Shown piece after piece: positions 15,420-22,898 of a stretch of DNA of 50,782 bases. Source of the DNA: Oscillospiraceae bacterium (lineage in GTDB: Bacteria > Bacillota > Clostridia > Oscillospirales > Oscillospiraceae). Made by a program: the position numbers and the translations under genes. Every line of letters begins with the position of its first letter. Within the stretch, counting starts at the first letter, position 1. Below the pieces are notes generated by a model. The model saw only the letters and a list, made by a program, of their open reading frames with translations, did not search any database and was not told the origin of the DNA. The DNA is taken from NCBI GenBank assembly GCA_021770845.1, contig JAETQF010000017.1, positions 1-50,782 on the forward strand, written 5' to 3'.

Positions 15420-16961
15420 TCACTCAAATTCCACCGTCCCCGGCGGCTTCGCGGTGATGTCGTACAGCACCCGGTTGACCCCCTTCACCTCGTTGACGAT
15501 GCGCACGCTCACCCGATCCAGCAGCTCGTAGGGGATCCGGGCCCAGTCCGCCGTCATGAAGTCGTCGGTGGTCACCGCCCGCAGGGCTATGGCGTAGTCG
15601 TAGGTTCGGCCGTCCCCCATCACCCCCACGGAGCGCATATTGGTCAGCGCCGCGAAGAACTGGTTCAGCCGCCTGTCCTCCCCTGCCCGGGCCATCTCCT
15701 CCCGGAAGATGGCGTCCGCCTCCCGGAGGAGCGCCAGCTTGTCCCGGGTGACCTCGCCGATGACCCGGATGGCCAGCCCCGGCCCGGGGAAGGGCTGCCG
15801 GGCCACCAGATACTCCGGCAGGCCCAGCTCCCGGCCCAGCTGCCGCACCTCGTCCTTGAACAGCATCCGCAGGGGCTCCACAATCTCCTTAAAGTCCACA
15901 CAGTCGGGCAGGCCGCCCACGTTGTGGTGGCTCTTGATCACCGCCGCGTTCCCGGCCCCCGACTCGATCACGTCGGGATAGATGGTGCCCTGGGCCAGGA
16001 AGTCCACCGCGCCGATCCGTTTGGCCTCCTCCTCAAACACCCGGATGAACTCCTCGCCGATGATCTTCCGCTTGCGCTCCGGCTCCTCCACCCCGGCCAG
16101 CCGGGACAGGAACCGATCCGCCGCGTCCACCCGGATAAAGTTCATGGCCCGCTTGGCGAATACCTGCTCCACCTGATCCCCCTCGTCCTTGCGCAGCAGG
16201 CCGTGATCCACAAACACACAGGTAAGCTGGGGGCCAACCGCCTCCGCCAGCAGGGCCGCCGCCACCGACGAGTCCACCCCGCCGCTCAGGGCCAGCAGCA
16301 CCTTCCCGTCCCCGATCCGCTCCCGCAGGGCCTGGACGGCGGTGCGGCGGTAGTCCCCCATCACCCAGTCCCGGCGGGCGTGGCACACGTCGCAGAGAAA
16401 GCGGCGGATCATATCCGTACCGTGCCGGGTGTGGTTCACCTCCGGGTGGAACTGCACGCCGTAGAACCCCCGGGCCTCGTCGGCGATGGCCGCGTTGGGG
16501 CAGGCGGCGGAGCGGGCCGTGATCCGGAAGCCCTCCGGCACCCGCTCCATGTAGTCCCCGTGGCTCATCCAGGTGACGCCCGTGGACTCCACATCCCGGA
16601 ACAGGGGGCAGTCCGTGTCGAACCGGGTGTCCGTCTTGCCGTACTCCCGGGCGGCGTCCTGCTGGGCGGGCACCACCCGTCCCCCCAGCAGGTGGGCCAT
16701 CAGCTGGCAGCCGTAGCAGATGCCCAGGATGGGCACGCCCCAGGTGAAGATATCCGGATCCAGTTTCGGGGATTCGTCCAGATAGACCGAGTTGGGGCCC
16801 CCGGTGAGAATGATCCCGATGGGCTCCATGGCCCGCAGCTCCGCCAGGGGGGTGGAGCAGGGCTTTACCTCGCAGTATACCCCGCACTCCCGCACCCGGC
16901 GGGCGATGAGCTGATTATACTGCCCGCCGAAATCCAGCACAATGACCGTCTGATGATCCAT
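15420..16961 (-). CDS. guaA: GMP synthase (glutamine-hydrolysing)
   Basis: The 513-residue enzyme converts XMP to GMP using glutamine and ATP. The N-terminal class-I glutamine amidotransferase has the nucleophile Cys in [17 protein letters not shown] and the His/Glu in [10 protein letters not shown]. The ATP-pyrophosphatase P-loop is [16 protein letters not shown] (near residue 220). The C-terminal dimerization domain ends with [13 protein letters not shown], the usual end of the family. SD AAAGGAG precedes the ATG. Two minus-strand genes end just upstream and could be in the same transcript. Confidence 0.97.
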   Translation of the reverse strand: MDHQTVIVLDFGGQYNQLIARRVRECGVYCEVKPCSTPLAELRAMEPIGIILTGGPNSVYLDESPKLDPDIFTWGVPILGICYGCQLMAHLLGGRVVPAQQDAAREYGKTDTRFDTDCPLFRDVESTGVTWMSHGDYMERVPEGFRITARSAACPNAAIADEARGFYGVQFHPEVNHTRHGTDMIRRFLCDVCHARRDWVMGDYRRTAVQALRERIGDGKVLLALSGGVDSSVAAALLAEAVGPQLTCVFVDHGLLRKDEGDQVEQVFAKRAMNFIRVDAADRFLSRLAGVEEPERKRKIIGEEFIRVFEEEAKRIGAVDFLAQGTIYPDVIESGAGNAAVIKSHHNVGGLPDCVDFKEIVEPLRMLFKDEVRQLGRELGLPEYLVARQPFPGPGLAIRVIGEVTRDKLALLREADAIFREEMARAGEDRRLNQFFAALTNMRSVGVMGDGRTYDYAIALRAVTTDDFMTADWARIPYELLDRVSVRIVNEVKGVNRVLYDITAKPPGTVEFE

Positions 16962-16982
16962 ATCGTCCGCTCCTTTACGCAG

Positions 16983-17007
16983 CGGCGGCCCGCCAGGCGG
17001 GCCGCCG
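16983..17007. repeat. 25-bp GC palindrome in front of guaA
   Basis: CGGCGGCCCGCC and GGCGGGCCGCCG (12 bp each) are separated by a single base. It lies a few bases upstream of the guaA ribosome-binding site and just after the stop of the gene at 17019. There is no U tract on the minus strand, so it is not a simple terminator. Confidence 0.6.
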
Positions 17008-17018
17008 TCCCAGAATTG

Positions 17019-17369
17019 TTACCGCCAGAGAAACTCGTCCAGCTCCCCGGCCTGGTACACCACGTTCCCCTCGTGCTTCTCCTCGTCCCGGACGGGGAGG
17101 AAGGGATCCAGTACCGTCAGCCGCTTCCCGCACTGGGGACAGCGGTACTGGATGGCGGAGCAGGCGTACATACCCGATGGGATGTCCGCCTTTCCCTCCA
17201 CCGGGTGCAGATTTTTCCGGTAATAGTCCGGCTCCCTGTGCTCCACATAGTGGCCCACCGACACGTTGGGCAGGGCGAACAGCCGCCTGTGGAGCTTCTC
17301 CATGGCGCACTTGCACCCCCGGCACCAGTCCGCCTCCTGCCGGCGCAGCCATCTGTCAATCCATCCCAT
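17019..17369 (-). CDS. Hypothetical zinc-ribbon-like protein
   Basis: The product has 116 residues. Two Cys pairs are visible: CRGCKC near residue 16 and CPQCGKRLTVLDPF near residue 77, a possible zinc-binding arrangement. I recognise no named family. The start overlaps the end of the upstream membrane protein gene by 14 bp in another frame, which suggests translational coupling and a joint role. There is no signal peptide or membrane segment, so a cytoplasmic partner of the membrane protein is likely. Confidence 0.7.
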   Translation of the reverse strand: MGWIDRWLRRQEADWCRGCKCAMEKLHRRLFALPNVSVGHYVEHREPDYYRKNLHPVEGKADIPSGMYACSAIQYRCPQCGKRLTVLDPFLPVRDEEKHEGNVVYQAGELDEFLWR

Positions 17370-17961
17370 GACGCAGTTCCGCCGCCTCCTTGGCCTCTGT
17401 CAGCACCTGCACCCACATATCCGCCTTGGAGATGCCGGTCAGCACGTGCTCGTCGTTCATCTTCCACCTCTGGTTGGAGGTGAAGGTATTCACCCGGAAC
17501 TTGACGCCGTCCACCACGAACAGGAAGCTCACCCGGCTGGTGCCCCGCAGGAAACCGGAGCCGGCGGCGCCGTCGTCCGTCCAGGCCCTGCCCACCCGGT
17601 CGGCGGACAGCAGGAAGGGTTCAAAGGGATTCCAGAAGAACAGCAGGGCGATCTTCCCCCGCCGTGTGTCCACCACCACCACCTGACTGCTGCCGTAGAA
17701 GGTCTGGCTGCGGGTAAAGTTCTGCTGATCCAGCCGCTGCTCCATGGCCTTTTTCTTCAGCCGCCAGATCAGGGCGGGCCCAAAGATCCACCAGATCAAG
17801 GACAGCACTGTGGGGCACAGCAGGAGGAGCACGGCGCCCGCGCCCCCCTCCCGGAACCGGGTGGCCCCGATATAACCCAGGCCAAAGATCAGCACCAGGG
17901 GGAGGAATATGGTCAGCAGCAGATAGGCCGGGTTGATCCGTTTGATACTCGTTTGGTTCAT
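17356..17961 (-). CDS. Hypothetical membrane protein, two N-terminal helices
   Basis: The 201-residue product has two hydrophobic segments (YLLLTIFLPLVLIFGLGYIG, about residues 13-32, and AVLLLLCPTVLSLIWWIFG, about 43-61) followed by a soluble domain of about 135 residues with beta-type alternation (SSQVVVVDTRRGKIALLFFW). No family is recognised. SD GAGAGAGCCG is weak but at good distance from the ATG. It is followed by the overlapping zinc-ribbon gene and then guaA on the same strand. Confidence 0.7.
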   Translation of the reverse strand: MNQTSIKRINPAYLLLTIFLPLVLIFGLGYIGATRFREGGAGAVLLLLCPTVLSLIWWIFGPALIWRLKKKAMEQRLDQQNFTRSQTFYGSSQVVVVDTRRGKIALLFFWNPFEPFLLSADRVGRAWTDDGAAGSGFLRGTSRVSFLFVVDGVKFRVNTFTSNQRWKMNDEHVLTGISKADMWVQVLTEAKEAAELRHGMD

Positions 17962-18179
17962 AAAGCGGCTCTCTCCTTCTCTTTACGAACATGATCGGCG
18001 CGCCCGTGCCGGAAGCCAACGGTTTTTTCGGCACATTTTCCCTCCCGCATATTGTACCGTATCTCCGCCTAAAAAACAAGACGGAGATTTTCCGCTTTTT
18101 GCGGGATGCGGCAAACCTGCAAATTTGGCGGGTCAGGGGCATATCCCCTCCCCGCCCCGGGCAAACTGAGCGGGCGGCC

Positions 18180-18905
18180 ATGGCCAAGGCCCGGCCGCAG
18201 CCGGGAAACGAGGTGTTTTTTGTGTTTGTGGTACTCATACGCACCGTGGTGCTCTACCTTTTCATCATCGTGGGCATCCGGCTGCTGGGCAAGCATCAGA
18301 TCGGCCAGCTGGAGCCCTCCGAGCTGGTGCTCACCCTGATCATCGCGGATCTGGCCTCCGTCCCCATGCAGGACAACGGGATCCCCCTGCTGTCCGGGCT
18401 GATCCCCATCGTGGTGCTGCTGGCCCTGTCGGCCACGCTGTCGGTGCTGTGCACCAAGTCCCTGGGCTTCCGGGCGCTGCTGTGCGGCAAGCCCTCGGTG
18501 GTGGTGGAGAACGGAAGGGTGCTCCAGCGGGAGCTGGAGCGCAGCCGCCTCACCATCGACGAGCTGCTGGAGGAACTGCGGATGCAGGGCTACACCGATA
18601 TCCAAACCATCAAGTTCGCCCTGCTGGAAACCAACGGCCAGCTGTCCGTGCTGCCCTACGCGGCGGAAAAGCCCGCCACCGCCGCCCAGATGGGGGTGCC
18701 CACCCAGGAGACCGGCCTGCCGGTGGTGCTGGTGAGCGACGGCCGGCTGCTGGAGCACAACCTGAAGGGCCGGGGCTATGAGGAGGTCTGGCTGGAGAAG
18801 CAGCTGGCCGCCCACGGCCTCACCTCCCACCGGCAGGCGTTCCTGCTGACGGTGGACGAGACGGGGAACACCTACTGCGTCCCGAAGAAGGGGGCGACGG
18901 CGTGA
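18180..18905 (+). CDS. DUF421 (YetF-like) membrane protein
   Basis: From ATG 18180 the protein has 241 residues. Three membrane helices lie within about the first 95 residues, with the family signature RLLGKHQIGQLEPSELVLTLIIADLASVPM. The DUF421 cytoplasmic domain follows (LTIDELLEELRMQGY, then LPVVLVSDGRLL). YetF-type proteins of Bacillus are spore or cell membrane proteins of unclear function. The frame is open 63 codons further upstream, but that part is AT-rich and unlike the family; a GTG slightly downstream of 18180 is also possible. It overlaps the DUF4363 gene by 4 bp, a common pairing. Confidence 0.85.
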   Translation: MAKARPQPGNEVFFVFVVLIRTVVLYLFIIVGIRLLGKHQIGQLEPSELVLTLIIADLASVPMQDNGIPLLSGLIPIVVLLALSATLSVLCTKSLGFRALLCGKPSVVVENGRVLQRELERSRLTIDELLEELRMQGYTDIQTIKFALLETNGQLSVLPYAAEKPATAAQMGVPTQETGLPVVLVSDGRLLEHNLKGRGYEEVWLEKQLAAHGLTSHRQAFLLTVDETGNTYCVPKKGATA

Positions 18906-19288
18906 GGCGGCTGTATGTGCCCCTGGGCCTGCTGGTTTTGCTGGCGGTTTTGTGCACGGTTCACACCGTCTATCTGGATCACTTCACCGGGGAGCTGTCC
19001 GATCTCCTCTCCCAGGCCCAGGAGCGGGTGGAGCGGGAGGACTGGGAGGAGGCAGATCGGCTCACCCGGCAGGCCAAGGAGATCTGGGTGGATCACGAGG
19101 GCTACCTCCACACCACCCTGCGCCACGCCGACATCGACGCCATTCTGATCTCCTTTGACGAGGCCCTGGCCTTTCTGCGGGCGGGGGAGCGGCAGAGCGC
19201 GGAGTATGCCGCGGTGAACGCGCGGCTTATCACCCAGATCGGGCTGCTGCTGGAGTCGGAGCTGCCCAGCCTGACAAATCTGCTATAA
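18902..19288 (+). CDS. DUF4363 family membrane-anchored protein
   Basis: The GTG start at 18902 overlaps the DUF421 stop (GTGA). The 128-residue product has one N-terminal helix (LYVPLGLLVLLAVLCTVHTVYL) and an alpha-helical domain outside the membrane (LSDLLSQAQERVEREDW). DUF4363 proteins regularly accompany DUF421 proteins in Clostridia; the pair is presumed to act together at the membrane, probably in sporulating cells, but no activity is established. A strong bidirectional terminator follows. Confidence 0.85.
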   Translation: MRRLYVPLGLLVLLAVLCTVHTVYLDHFTGELSDLLSQAQERVEREDWEEADRLTRQAKEIWVDHEGYLHTTLRHADIDAILISFDEALAFLRAGERQSAEYAAVNARLITQIGLLLESELPSLTNLL

Positions 19289-19293
19289 GTTAT

Positions 19294-19326
19294 AAGAATA
19301 CCCCCGCCAACCGCGGGGGTATTCTT
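19294..19326. terminator. Bidirectional terminator
   Basis: A perfect 14-bp stem AAGAATACCCCCGC / GCGGGGGTATTCTT has loop CAACC. It ends DUF4363 on the plus strand and the small gene at 19326 on the minus strand. Confidence 0.8.
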
Positions 19327-19523
19327 CACAGCTCCGGCGAGTGGAACAGATCCGGATCCTGCCAGTGATCCAGATCGACGCCCTCCCTGGGGGGCGTGGC
19401 CTGGGGCCCCGCCTGAATCCGCCCCGCCACCAGGCTGGACAGATCCTCATAGGGCGGCTCCCGGTACTGGGGATCCCGGCTCACCTGGGCCGGATCGTTG
19501 TCTCCTCTGCGTTTGGGCTTCAT
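19326..19523 (-). CDS. Hypothetical 65-residue protein
   Basis: The ATG at 19523 is preceded by GAGGAGGAAGG. The product is hydrophilic and rich in Pro, Asp and Arg (YREPPYEDLSSLVAGRIQAG) with no membrane segment or Cys. Its stop overlaps the end of a terminator stem. The good ribosome-binding site and flanking terminators support a real gene; no family is recognised. Confidence 0.55.
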   Translation of the reverse strand: MKPKRRGDNDPAQVSRDPQYREPPYEDLSSLVAGRIQAGPQATPPREGVDLDHWQDPDLFHSPEL

Positions 19524-19537
19524 GGGCCTTCCTCCTC

Positions 19538-19571
19538 AAAAAGGGAGCGGGGGGCACAGCCCCCCGCTCCC
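19538..19571 (-). terminator. Minus-strand terminator between two small genes
   Basis: A 12-bp stem GGGAGCGGGGGG / CCCCCCGCTCCC with loop CACAG (plus-strand sequence) is followed on the minus strand by TTTTT and then at once by the GAGGAGG site of the gene starting at 19523. Some readthrough may feed that gene. Confidence 0.75.
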
Positions 19572-19607
19572 GCCGGTGTCGGGCGATGGCGCGTCCGCGC
19601 CGCCGTC

Positions 19608-19727
19608 TTAGTAGCCCCGGCCGTTGGAATTTTTGTTCTCAGGATTCTGCTGCTTCTTGTTCTCGGGAGTCTGCTGCTTTTTGTTCTCGGGGTTCTGCTG
19701 CTTCTTGTTGTCAGGGCAGTTGTTCAT
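19608..19727 (-). CDS. Asn/Gln/Lys repeat peptide, 39 residues
   Basis: The ATG at 19727 follows GAGGTGAT at good spacing. The product reads MNNCPDNKKQQ, then three repeats of the type (N/T)PENKKQQ, and ends NSNGRGY. The repeat is preserved in protein and DNA (CCCGAGAACAAGAAGCAGCAG with few third-base changes), so slippage or recent expansion may vary copy number. Extreme hydrophilicity, one Cys and lack of hydrophobics recall small spore proteins, but this is a guess. A terminator follows. Confidence 0.6.
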   Translation of the reverse strand: MNNCPDNKKQQNPENKKQQTPENKKQQNPENKNSNGRGY

Positions 19728-19804
19728 TGTTATCACCTCACGCAGCACAGTATGCCACGCCCTCGCCCCGGTTATACGTCCAGGAAAATTTTTTCAAAAA
19801 AAGG

Positions 19805-19834
19805 ATACCATAACCGGGACAGTTATGGTATAAT
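19805..19834. promoter_or_regulatory. Operator-like palindrome over the nrdR promoter
   Basis: ATACCATAAC (19805-19814) and GTTATGGTAT (19822-19831) are a perfect 10-bp inverted repeat with a 7-bp spacer. A perfect -10 TATAAT (19829-19834) overlaps the right arm, 36 bp before nrdR. No good -35 is at the right distance, so the promoter may need an activator or be blocked by a repressor at the palindrome. It does not match the NrdR box as I know it. Confidence 0.6.
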
Positions 19835-19881
19835 TTTCTTAATGAGCCCGTGCCCTTGACAAAGAAAGGATGGATGCCGCC

Positions 19882-20337
19882 GTGAAATGTCCGTACTGTG
19901 CCCAGTTGGAGAGCAAGGTCGTGGATTCCCGCCCCGCCGACGAGGGGAGCAGCATCCGCCGCCGCCGGGAGTGCCTGGCCTGCCGGAAGCGGTTCACCAC
20001 CTATGAGATCGTGGAGAGCCTGCCCCTGATGGTCATCAAGCGGGACGGCAGCCGGCAGGCGTTTGACAAGAGCAAGCTGCTGGGCAGTATGCTCAAGTCC
20101 TGCGAGAAGCGTTCGGTGTCCATGTCCACCCTGGAGGGGATCGCCAACGAGATTGAGCAGTCCCTGCAAAATGAGATGGTGCGGGAGGTGCCCAGCACCG
20201 AGATCGGCGAGCTGGTGATGGAGAAGCTGAAGGATGTGGACGAGGTATCCTACGTCCGCTTCGCCTCGGTGTACCGCCAGTTCAAGGACATCAATACCTT
20301 CATGGCGGAGCTCACCCGGCTGCTGGAGGAAAAATAA
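19882..20337 (+). CDS. nrdR: Transcriptional repressor NrdR
   Basis: NrdR represses ribonucleotide reductase genes by sensing ATP/dATP. The family begins with MKCPYC, so I prefer GTG 19882 (151 residues) over ATG 19870, which adds four residues; AAAGGA serves either. The zinc ribbon uses CPYC and CLAC; the ATP-cone follows ([20 protein letters not shown]). The end of the protein is typical ([21 protein letters not shown]). It is a single gene with its own palindromic promoter and a strong terminator shared with tsaB. Confidence 0.95.
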   Translation: MKCPYCAQLESKVVDSRPADEGSSIRRRRECLACRKRFTTYEIVESLPLMVIKRDGSRQAFDKSKLLGSMLKSCEKRSVSMSTLEGIANEIEQSLQNEMVREVPSTEIGELVMEKLKDVDEVSYVRFASVYRQFKDINTFMAELTRLLEEK

Positions 20338-20378
20338 AAAGACGCCCTCTCCGGTTTCGCCGGGGAGGGCGTCTTTTT
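20336..20378. terminator. Bidirectional terminator nrdR/tsaB
   Basis: AAAAAGACGCCCTC pairs with GAGGGCGTCTTTTT around an inner CCGG-TTTCG-CCGG hairpin. A5 and T5 tracts on the two sides allow use on both strands. The tsaB stop codon lies at its edge. Confidence 0.85.
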
Positions 20379-21075
20379 ACTTCAGCTTTTCCAGCCGCTC
20401 CCGCTCGGCCTGGCTGAGGCGGTGATAGCTGGGGGCCATGGCGGCGGCGGACACCAGCCGGCCCTCCCGGGCCAGATCCAGGGCGCACCGGGCCACCCCC
20501 CAGGCGGTCTGGTACAGCAGGTGGGGCGGCAGGAGGACACAGGGCAGGCCCTGCCCCTCCAGCGCCCTCTGGGCCAGCCGGGCCCCGTCCCCCACCAGGG
20601 TCTGGGGTCTTCCGGAGGCCCGCACCTCCTCCGCCAGCTCGTCCAGCCCCATGGCCCTGTCCGGGGTGAGGCGCTTCAGCGTCCCGTTTTCCGCCAGGAA
20701 CCGGGCGCAGTACACCTGGTTCCGGCGGGCGTCCATGGCGGCGCAGATCTCCCCGCCCAAATGGGCGCACTGCCACGCCATGGACTTTAGGGTGGAGCAG
20801 GGGGCGCAGGGCTTGTCCCCCGGCCAGGCCAGCCCCTTGGCCGCCGCCACGCCGATGCGCACCCCGGTGAAGGAGCCCGGGCCCGCCGCCACCGCGATCA
20901 CGTCCATCTCGTCCAGCGTCAGGCCGGTGTTCTTCAGCAGATCCGCCGCCATGGGCATGAGGGTGGCGGAGTGGGTCAGCCCGCTGTTCTGAAAGGACTG
21001 GGCCAGCAGCGTTTCATCCTCGGTGACGGCCACAGAGGCGGTGACCGCCGAGCTCTCCAGCGCCAGGATTTTCAC
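20377..21075 (-). CDS. tsaB: tRNA threonylcarbamoyladenosine biosynthesis protein TsaB
   Basis: The 232-residue ASKHA-fold protein begins MKILALESSAVTASVAV and has the conserved VAAGPGSFTGVRIGVAAAKGL segment at about residues 63-83. TsaB scaffolds TsaD and TsaE in making the t6A modification at position 37 of ANN-reading tRNAs. Its start overlaps the tsaE stop by 4 bp. The tsaE-tsaB pair is normal; tsaD is not in the window. Confidence 0.95.
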   Translation of the reverse strand: MKILALESSAVTASVAVTEDETLLAQSFQNSGLTHSATLMPMAADLLKNTGLTLDEMDVIAVAAGPGSFTGVRIGVAAAKGLAWPGDKPCAPCSTLKSMAWQCAHLGGEICAAMDARRNQVYCARFLAENGTLKRLTPDRAMGLDELAEEVRASGRPQTLVGDGARLAQRALEGQGLPCVLLPPHLLYQTAWGVARCALDLAREGRLVSAAAMAPSYHRLSQAERERLEKLK

Positions 21076-21497
21076 AGCGCCACCCCCTCAATTCCAATGA
21101 TCCGGTCGTTCTCCCCGTCCCCCCGGCGGATGGACACCCGCACCGCGTCCGGTTCGATAGCCTCCGCCACGTTCTCACTCCACTCCACGGCGCAGATCCC
21201 GCCCCGGGCCAGGTAGTCCTCCCAGCCGATGTGGAACAGCTCGTCGGCGTCCCCCAGCCGGTACATATCAAAGTGAAACAGGGGCAGCCGGCCCCCCTCG
21301 TACTCGTTGACAATGGTGAAGGTGGGGCTGGTCACCCGCTCCTCCACCCCCAGCGCCCGGGCCATGCCGGACACGAAGGCGGTCTTGCCCGCTCCCAGAT
21401 CGCCGGTGAAGGCCACCACCGCGCCCCCGTCCAGCGCGTCCGCCAGGCGGCCGCCCAGGGCCTCCGTCTCCTCGCGGCTGTGGGTGACAAATTCCAT
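21072..21497 (-). CDS. tsaE: tRNA threonylcarbamoyladenosine biosynthesis ATPase TsaE
   Basis: The P-loop protein has about 141 residues from ATG 21497; a GTG three codons earlier (21506) is an alternative. Walker A reads GDLGAGKTAF, followed by the family segment SPTFTIVNEY and HFDMYRL. TsaE hydrolyses ATP for the TsaBD complex in t6A synthesis. SD GGGAAG is suitable for the ATG. Transcription probably starts at an extended -10 promoter at 21547-21555 that faces the divergent SEDS gene. Confidence 0.95.
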   Translation of the reverse strand: MEFVTHSREETEALGGRLADALDGGAVVAFTGDLGAGKTAFVSGMARALGVEERVTSPTFTIVNEYEGGRLPLFHFDMYRLGDADELFHIGWEDYLARGGICAVEWSENVAEAIEPDAVRVSIRRGDGENDRIIGIEGVAL

Positions 21498-21546
21498 TGC
21501 GCTCACTTCCCGTTATAAGTTAAGTTTTTCAAAACTCATGCAAAAC

Positions 21547-21579
21547 AGTATAGCATATCCTGGCGGAATGTGCTATACT
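21547..21579. promoter_or_regulatory. Divergent extended -10 promoters in an inverted repeat
   Basis: AGTATAGCA (21547-21555) and TGCTATACT (21571-21579) are perfect inverted repeats. Each arm read outward is TGC-TATACT, an extended -10 element. Plus-strand transcription would serve the SEDS gene, minus-strand tsaE. Standard -35 hexamers are lacking on both sides, as expected for extended -10 promoters. Confidence 0.6.
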
Positions 21580-21612
21580 AATTTGCAGTTTTGCCGGGAA
21601 GGGGGCCGCGCC

Positions 21613-22803
21613 GTGCAGCCGACGCGCACACTCAGAGAATTTTTCAAAAAGGGCGACGTGCTCCTGCTGGTGCTGTGCATCGTGGCCAGCCTGATGGGCC
21701 TGGTGCTCATCTACTCCGCCACCCGCTATGACCGCGACCTGGCTGACTCCGCCCAGAAGCAGGCCCTGTTTTTGTGCATGGGCATCGTGGCCTATGTGTG
21801 GGTCACCTTCATCGACATCGAGTACCTGATGGAGAAGTGGTGGTGGGTGTTCCTGCTGCTGGGGCTGTTTGTCATCGCCCTCATCAAGCCCTTCGGCCGG
21901 ATGGCCGGCGGCAACAAGAGCTGGGTATACCTCCCCGTCATCGGCAACTATTTCGGCTTCCAGCCCGGGGAGATCGCCAAGCTGTCTTTCATCGTGGTGC
22001 TGGCCTGGATGATCAACAAGGAGCGGCCCCGGGGGCTGGGCCGGTTCCCCGCCCTGGTGAAGTACCTCCTCCTCACCGGGGTGTTCTCCGGCTCGCTGGC
22101 GGTGCTGTCCGGCGACTGGGGTATGGTGATTGTCTACCTGTTCATCTTCGTGGTGATGGCCTGGGTGGCCGGGGTGAGCAAGTGGTGGTTTATCGGGGTG
22201 GGCGTTCCCATGGTGGGGGTGGTGGTGTTTTTGTGGCACTTCATCCTGCCCCGCACAGCATACTGGACGGACTACCGCATCATGCGTTTCCGGGTGGTGG
22301 TGGAGCACTGGAAGGGCAATAACCTGGATCCCTTGGGCCAAGGCTGGCAGCAGAACCAGTCCTTAGCCGCCATCGGCTCAGGCCAGCTCACTGGGATGGG
22401 GTGGCTCAAGGGTGTGAAAACCCAATCTTCCCGGGAGGACGCCTTGAATGCCCGGCACACCGACAACATCTTCGCCGTGTGCGGGGAGGAGTTCGGGCTC
22501 ATTGGCTGCTGCGTGGTGCTGCTGATCCTGCTGGCCATCATCCTGCGGTGCGTGTGGGTGTCCCGCCGGGCCAAGAGCCATATGTCCGCCTATATCGCCA
22601 TGGGCATCGCCGGGATGCTGATGATCCAAACCATCATCAATGTGTCCATGAACCTGTACCTCGGGCCGGTGATCGGCCTGACCCTGCCCTTCTTCAGCTA
22701 CGGCGGCTCGTCCACCCTGACGCTGTTCATCGCCATGGGGCTGGTGTCCGGCATCAAGATGCGGCCCCTGCCCAGCTGGCTCAAGGATCGAAGTCAATTA
22801 TAA
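21613..22803 (+). CDS. SEDS-family peptidoglycan glycosyltransferase (FtsW/RodA/SpoVE)
   Basis: From GTG 21613 the protein has 396 residues; GGGAAGGGGG lies upstream, and the open frame further 5' runs antisense into tsaE and is not used. About ten membrane helices are visible, with family motifs LIYSATRY, GNKSWVYLP, FQPGEIAKLSFI, SGDWGMVIVYL and FFSYGGSSTL. SEDS proteins polymerize lipid II glycan strands with a partner class-B PBP. RodA versus FtsW/SpoVE cannot be settled here; no PBP gene is adjacent. A terminator follows at 22810. Confidence 0.93.
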   Translation: MQPTRTLREFFKKGDVLLLVLCIVASLMGLVLIYSATRYDRDLADSAQKQALFLCMGIVAYVWVTFIDIEYLMEKWWWVFLLLGLFVIALIKPFGRMAGGNKSWVYLPVIGNYFGFQPGEIAKLSFIVVLAWMINKERPRGLGRFPALVKYLLLTGVFSGSLAVLSGDWGMVIVYLFIFVVMAWVAGVSKWWFIGVGVPMVGVVVFLWHFILPRTAYWTDYRIMRFRVVVEHWKGNNLDPLGQGWQQNQSLAAIGSGQLTGMGWLKGVKTQSSREDALNARHTDNIFAVCGEEFGLIGCCVVLLILLAIILRCVWVSRRAKSHMSAYIAMGIAGMLMIQTIINVSMNLYLGPVIGLTLPFFSYGGSSTLTLFIAMGLVSGIKMRPLPSWLKDRSQL

Positions 22804-22809
22804 AATAGC

Positions 22810-22846
22810 GCGGGCGTTCCTTTCCCTGGGACGTCCGCATATTTTT
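22810..22846 (+). terminator. Intrinsic terminator after the SEDS gene
   Basis: GCGGGCGT (22810-22817) pairs with ACGTCCGC (22831-22838) with one G-U pair, followed by ATATTTTT. Confidence 0.6.
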
Positions 22847-22898
22847 ATGCGGTTCCGTCAAAGCTATCCTTACATTCTAAAAAGAGGAGGCTTTCCCC

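Noticed and set aside
15330..17483. A 717-codon open frame on the plus strand
   Set aside because: It is antisense to guaA, whose motifs are complete; it starts inside a terminator and has no ribosome-binding site.
17991..18179. N-terminal extension of the DUF421 protein
   Set aside because: The frame is open but the added 63 residues have no SD at the first ATG, include AT-rich sequence, and do not resemble the family, which starts just before the first helix.
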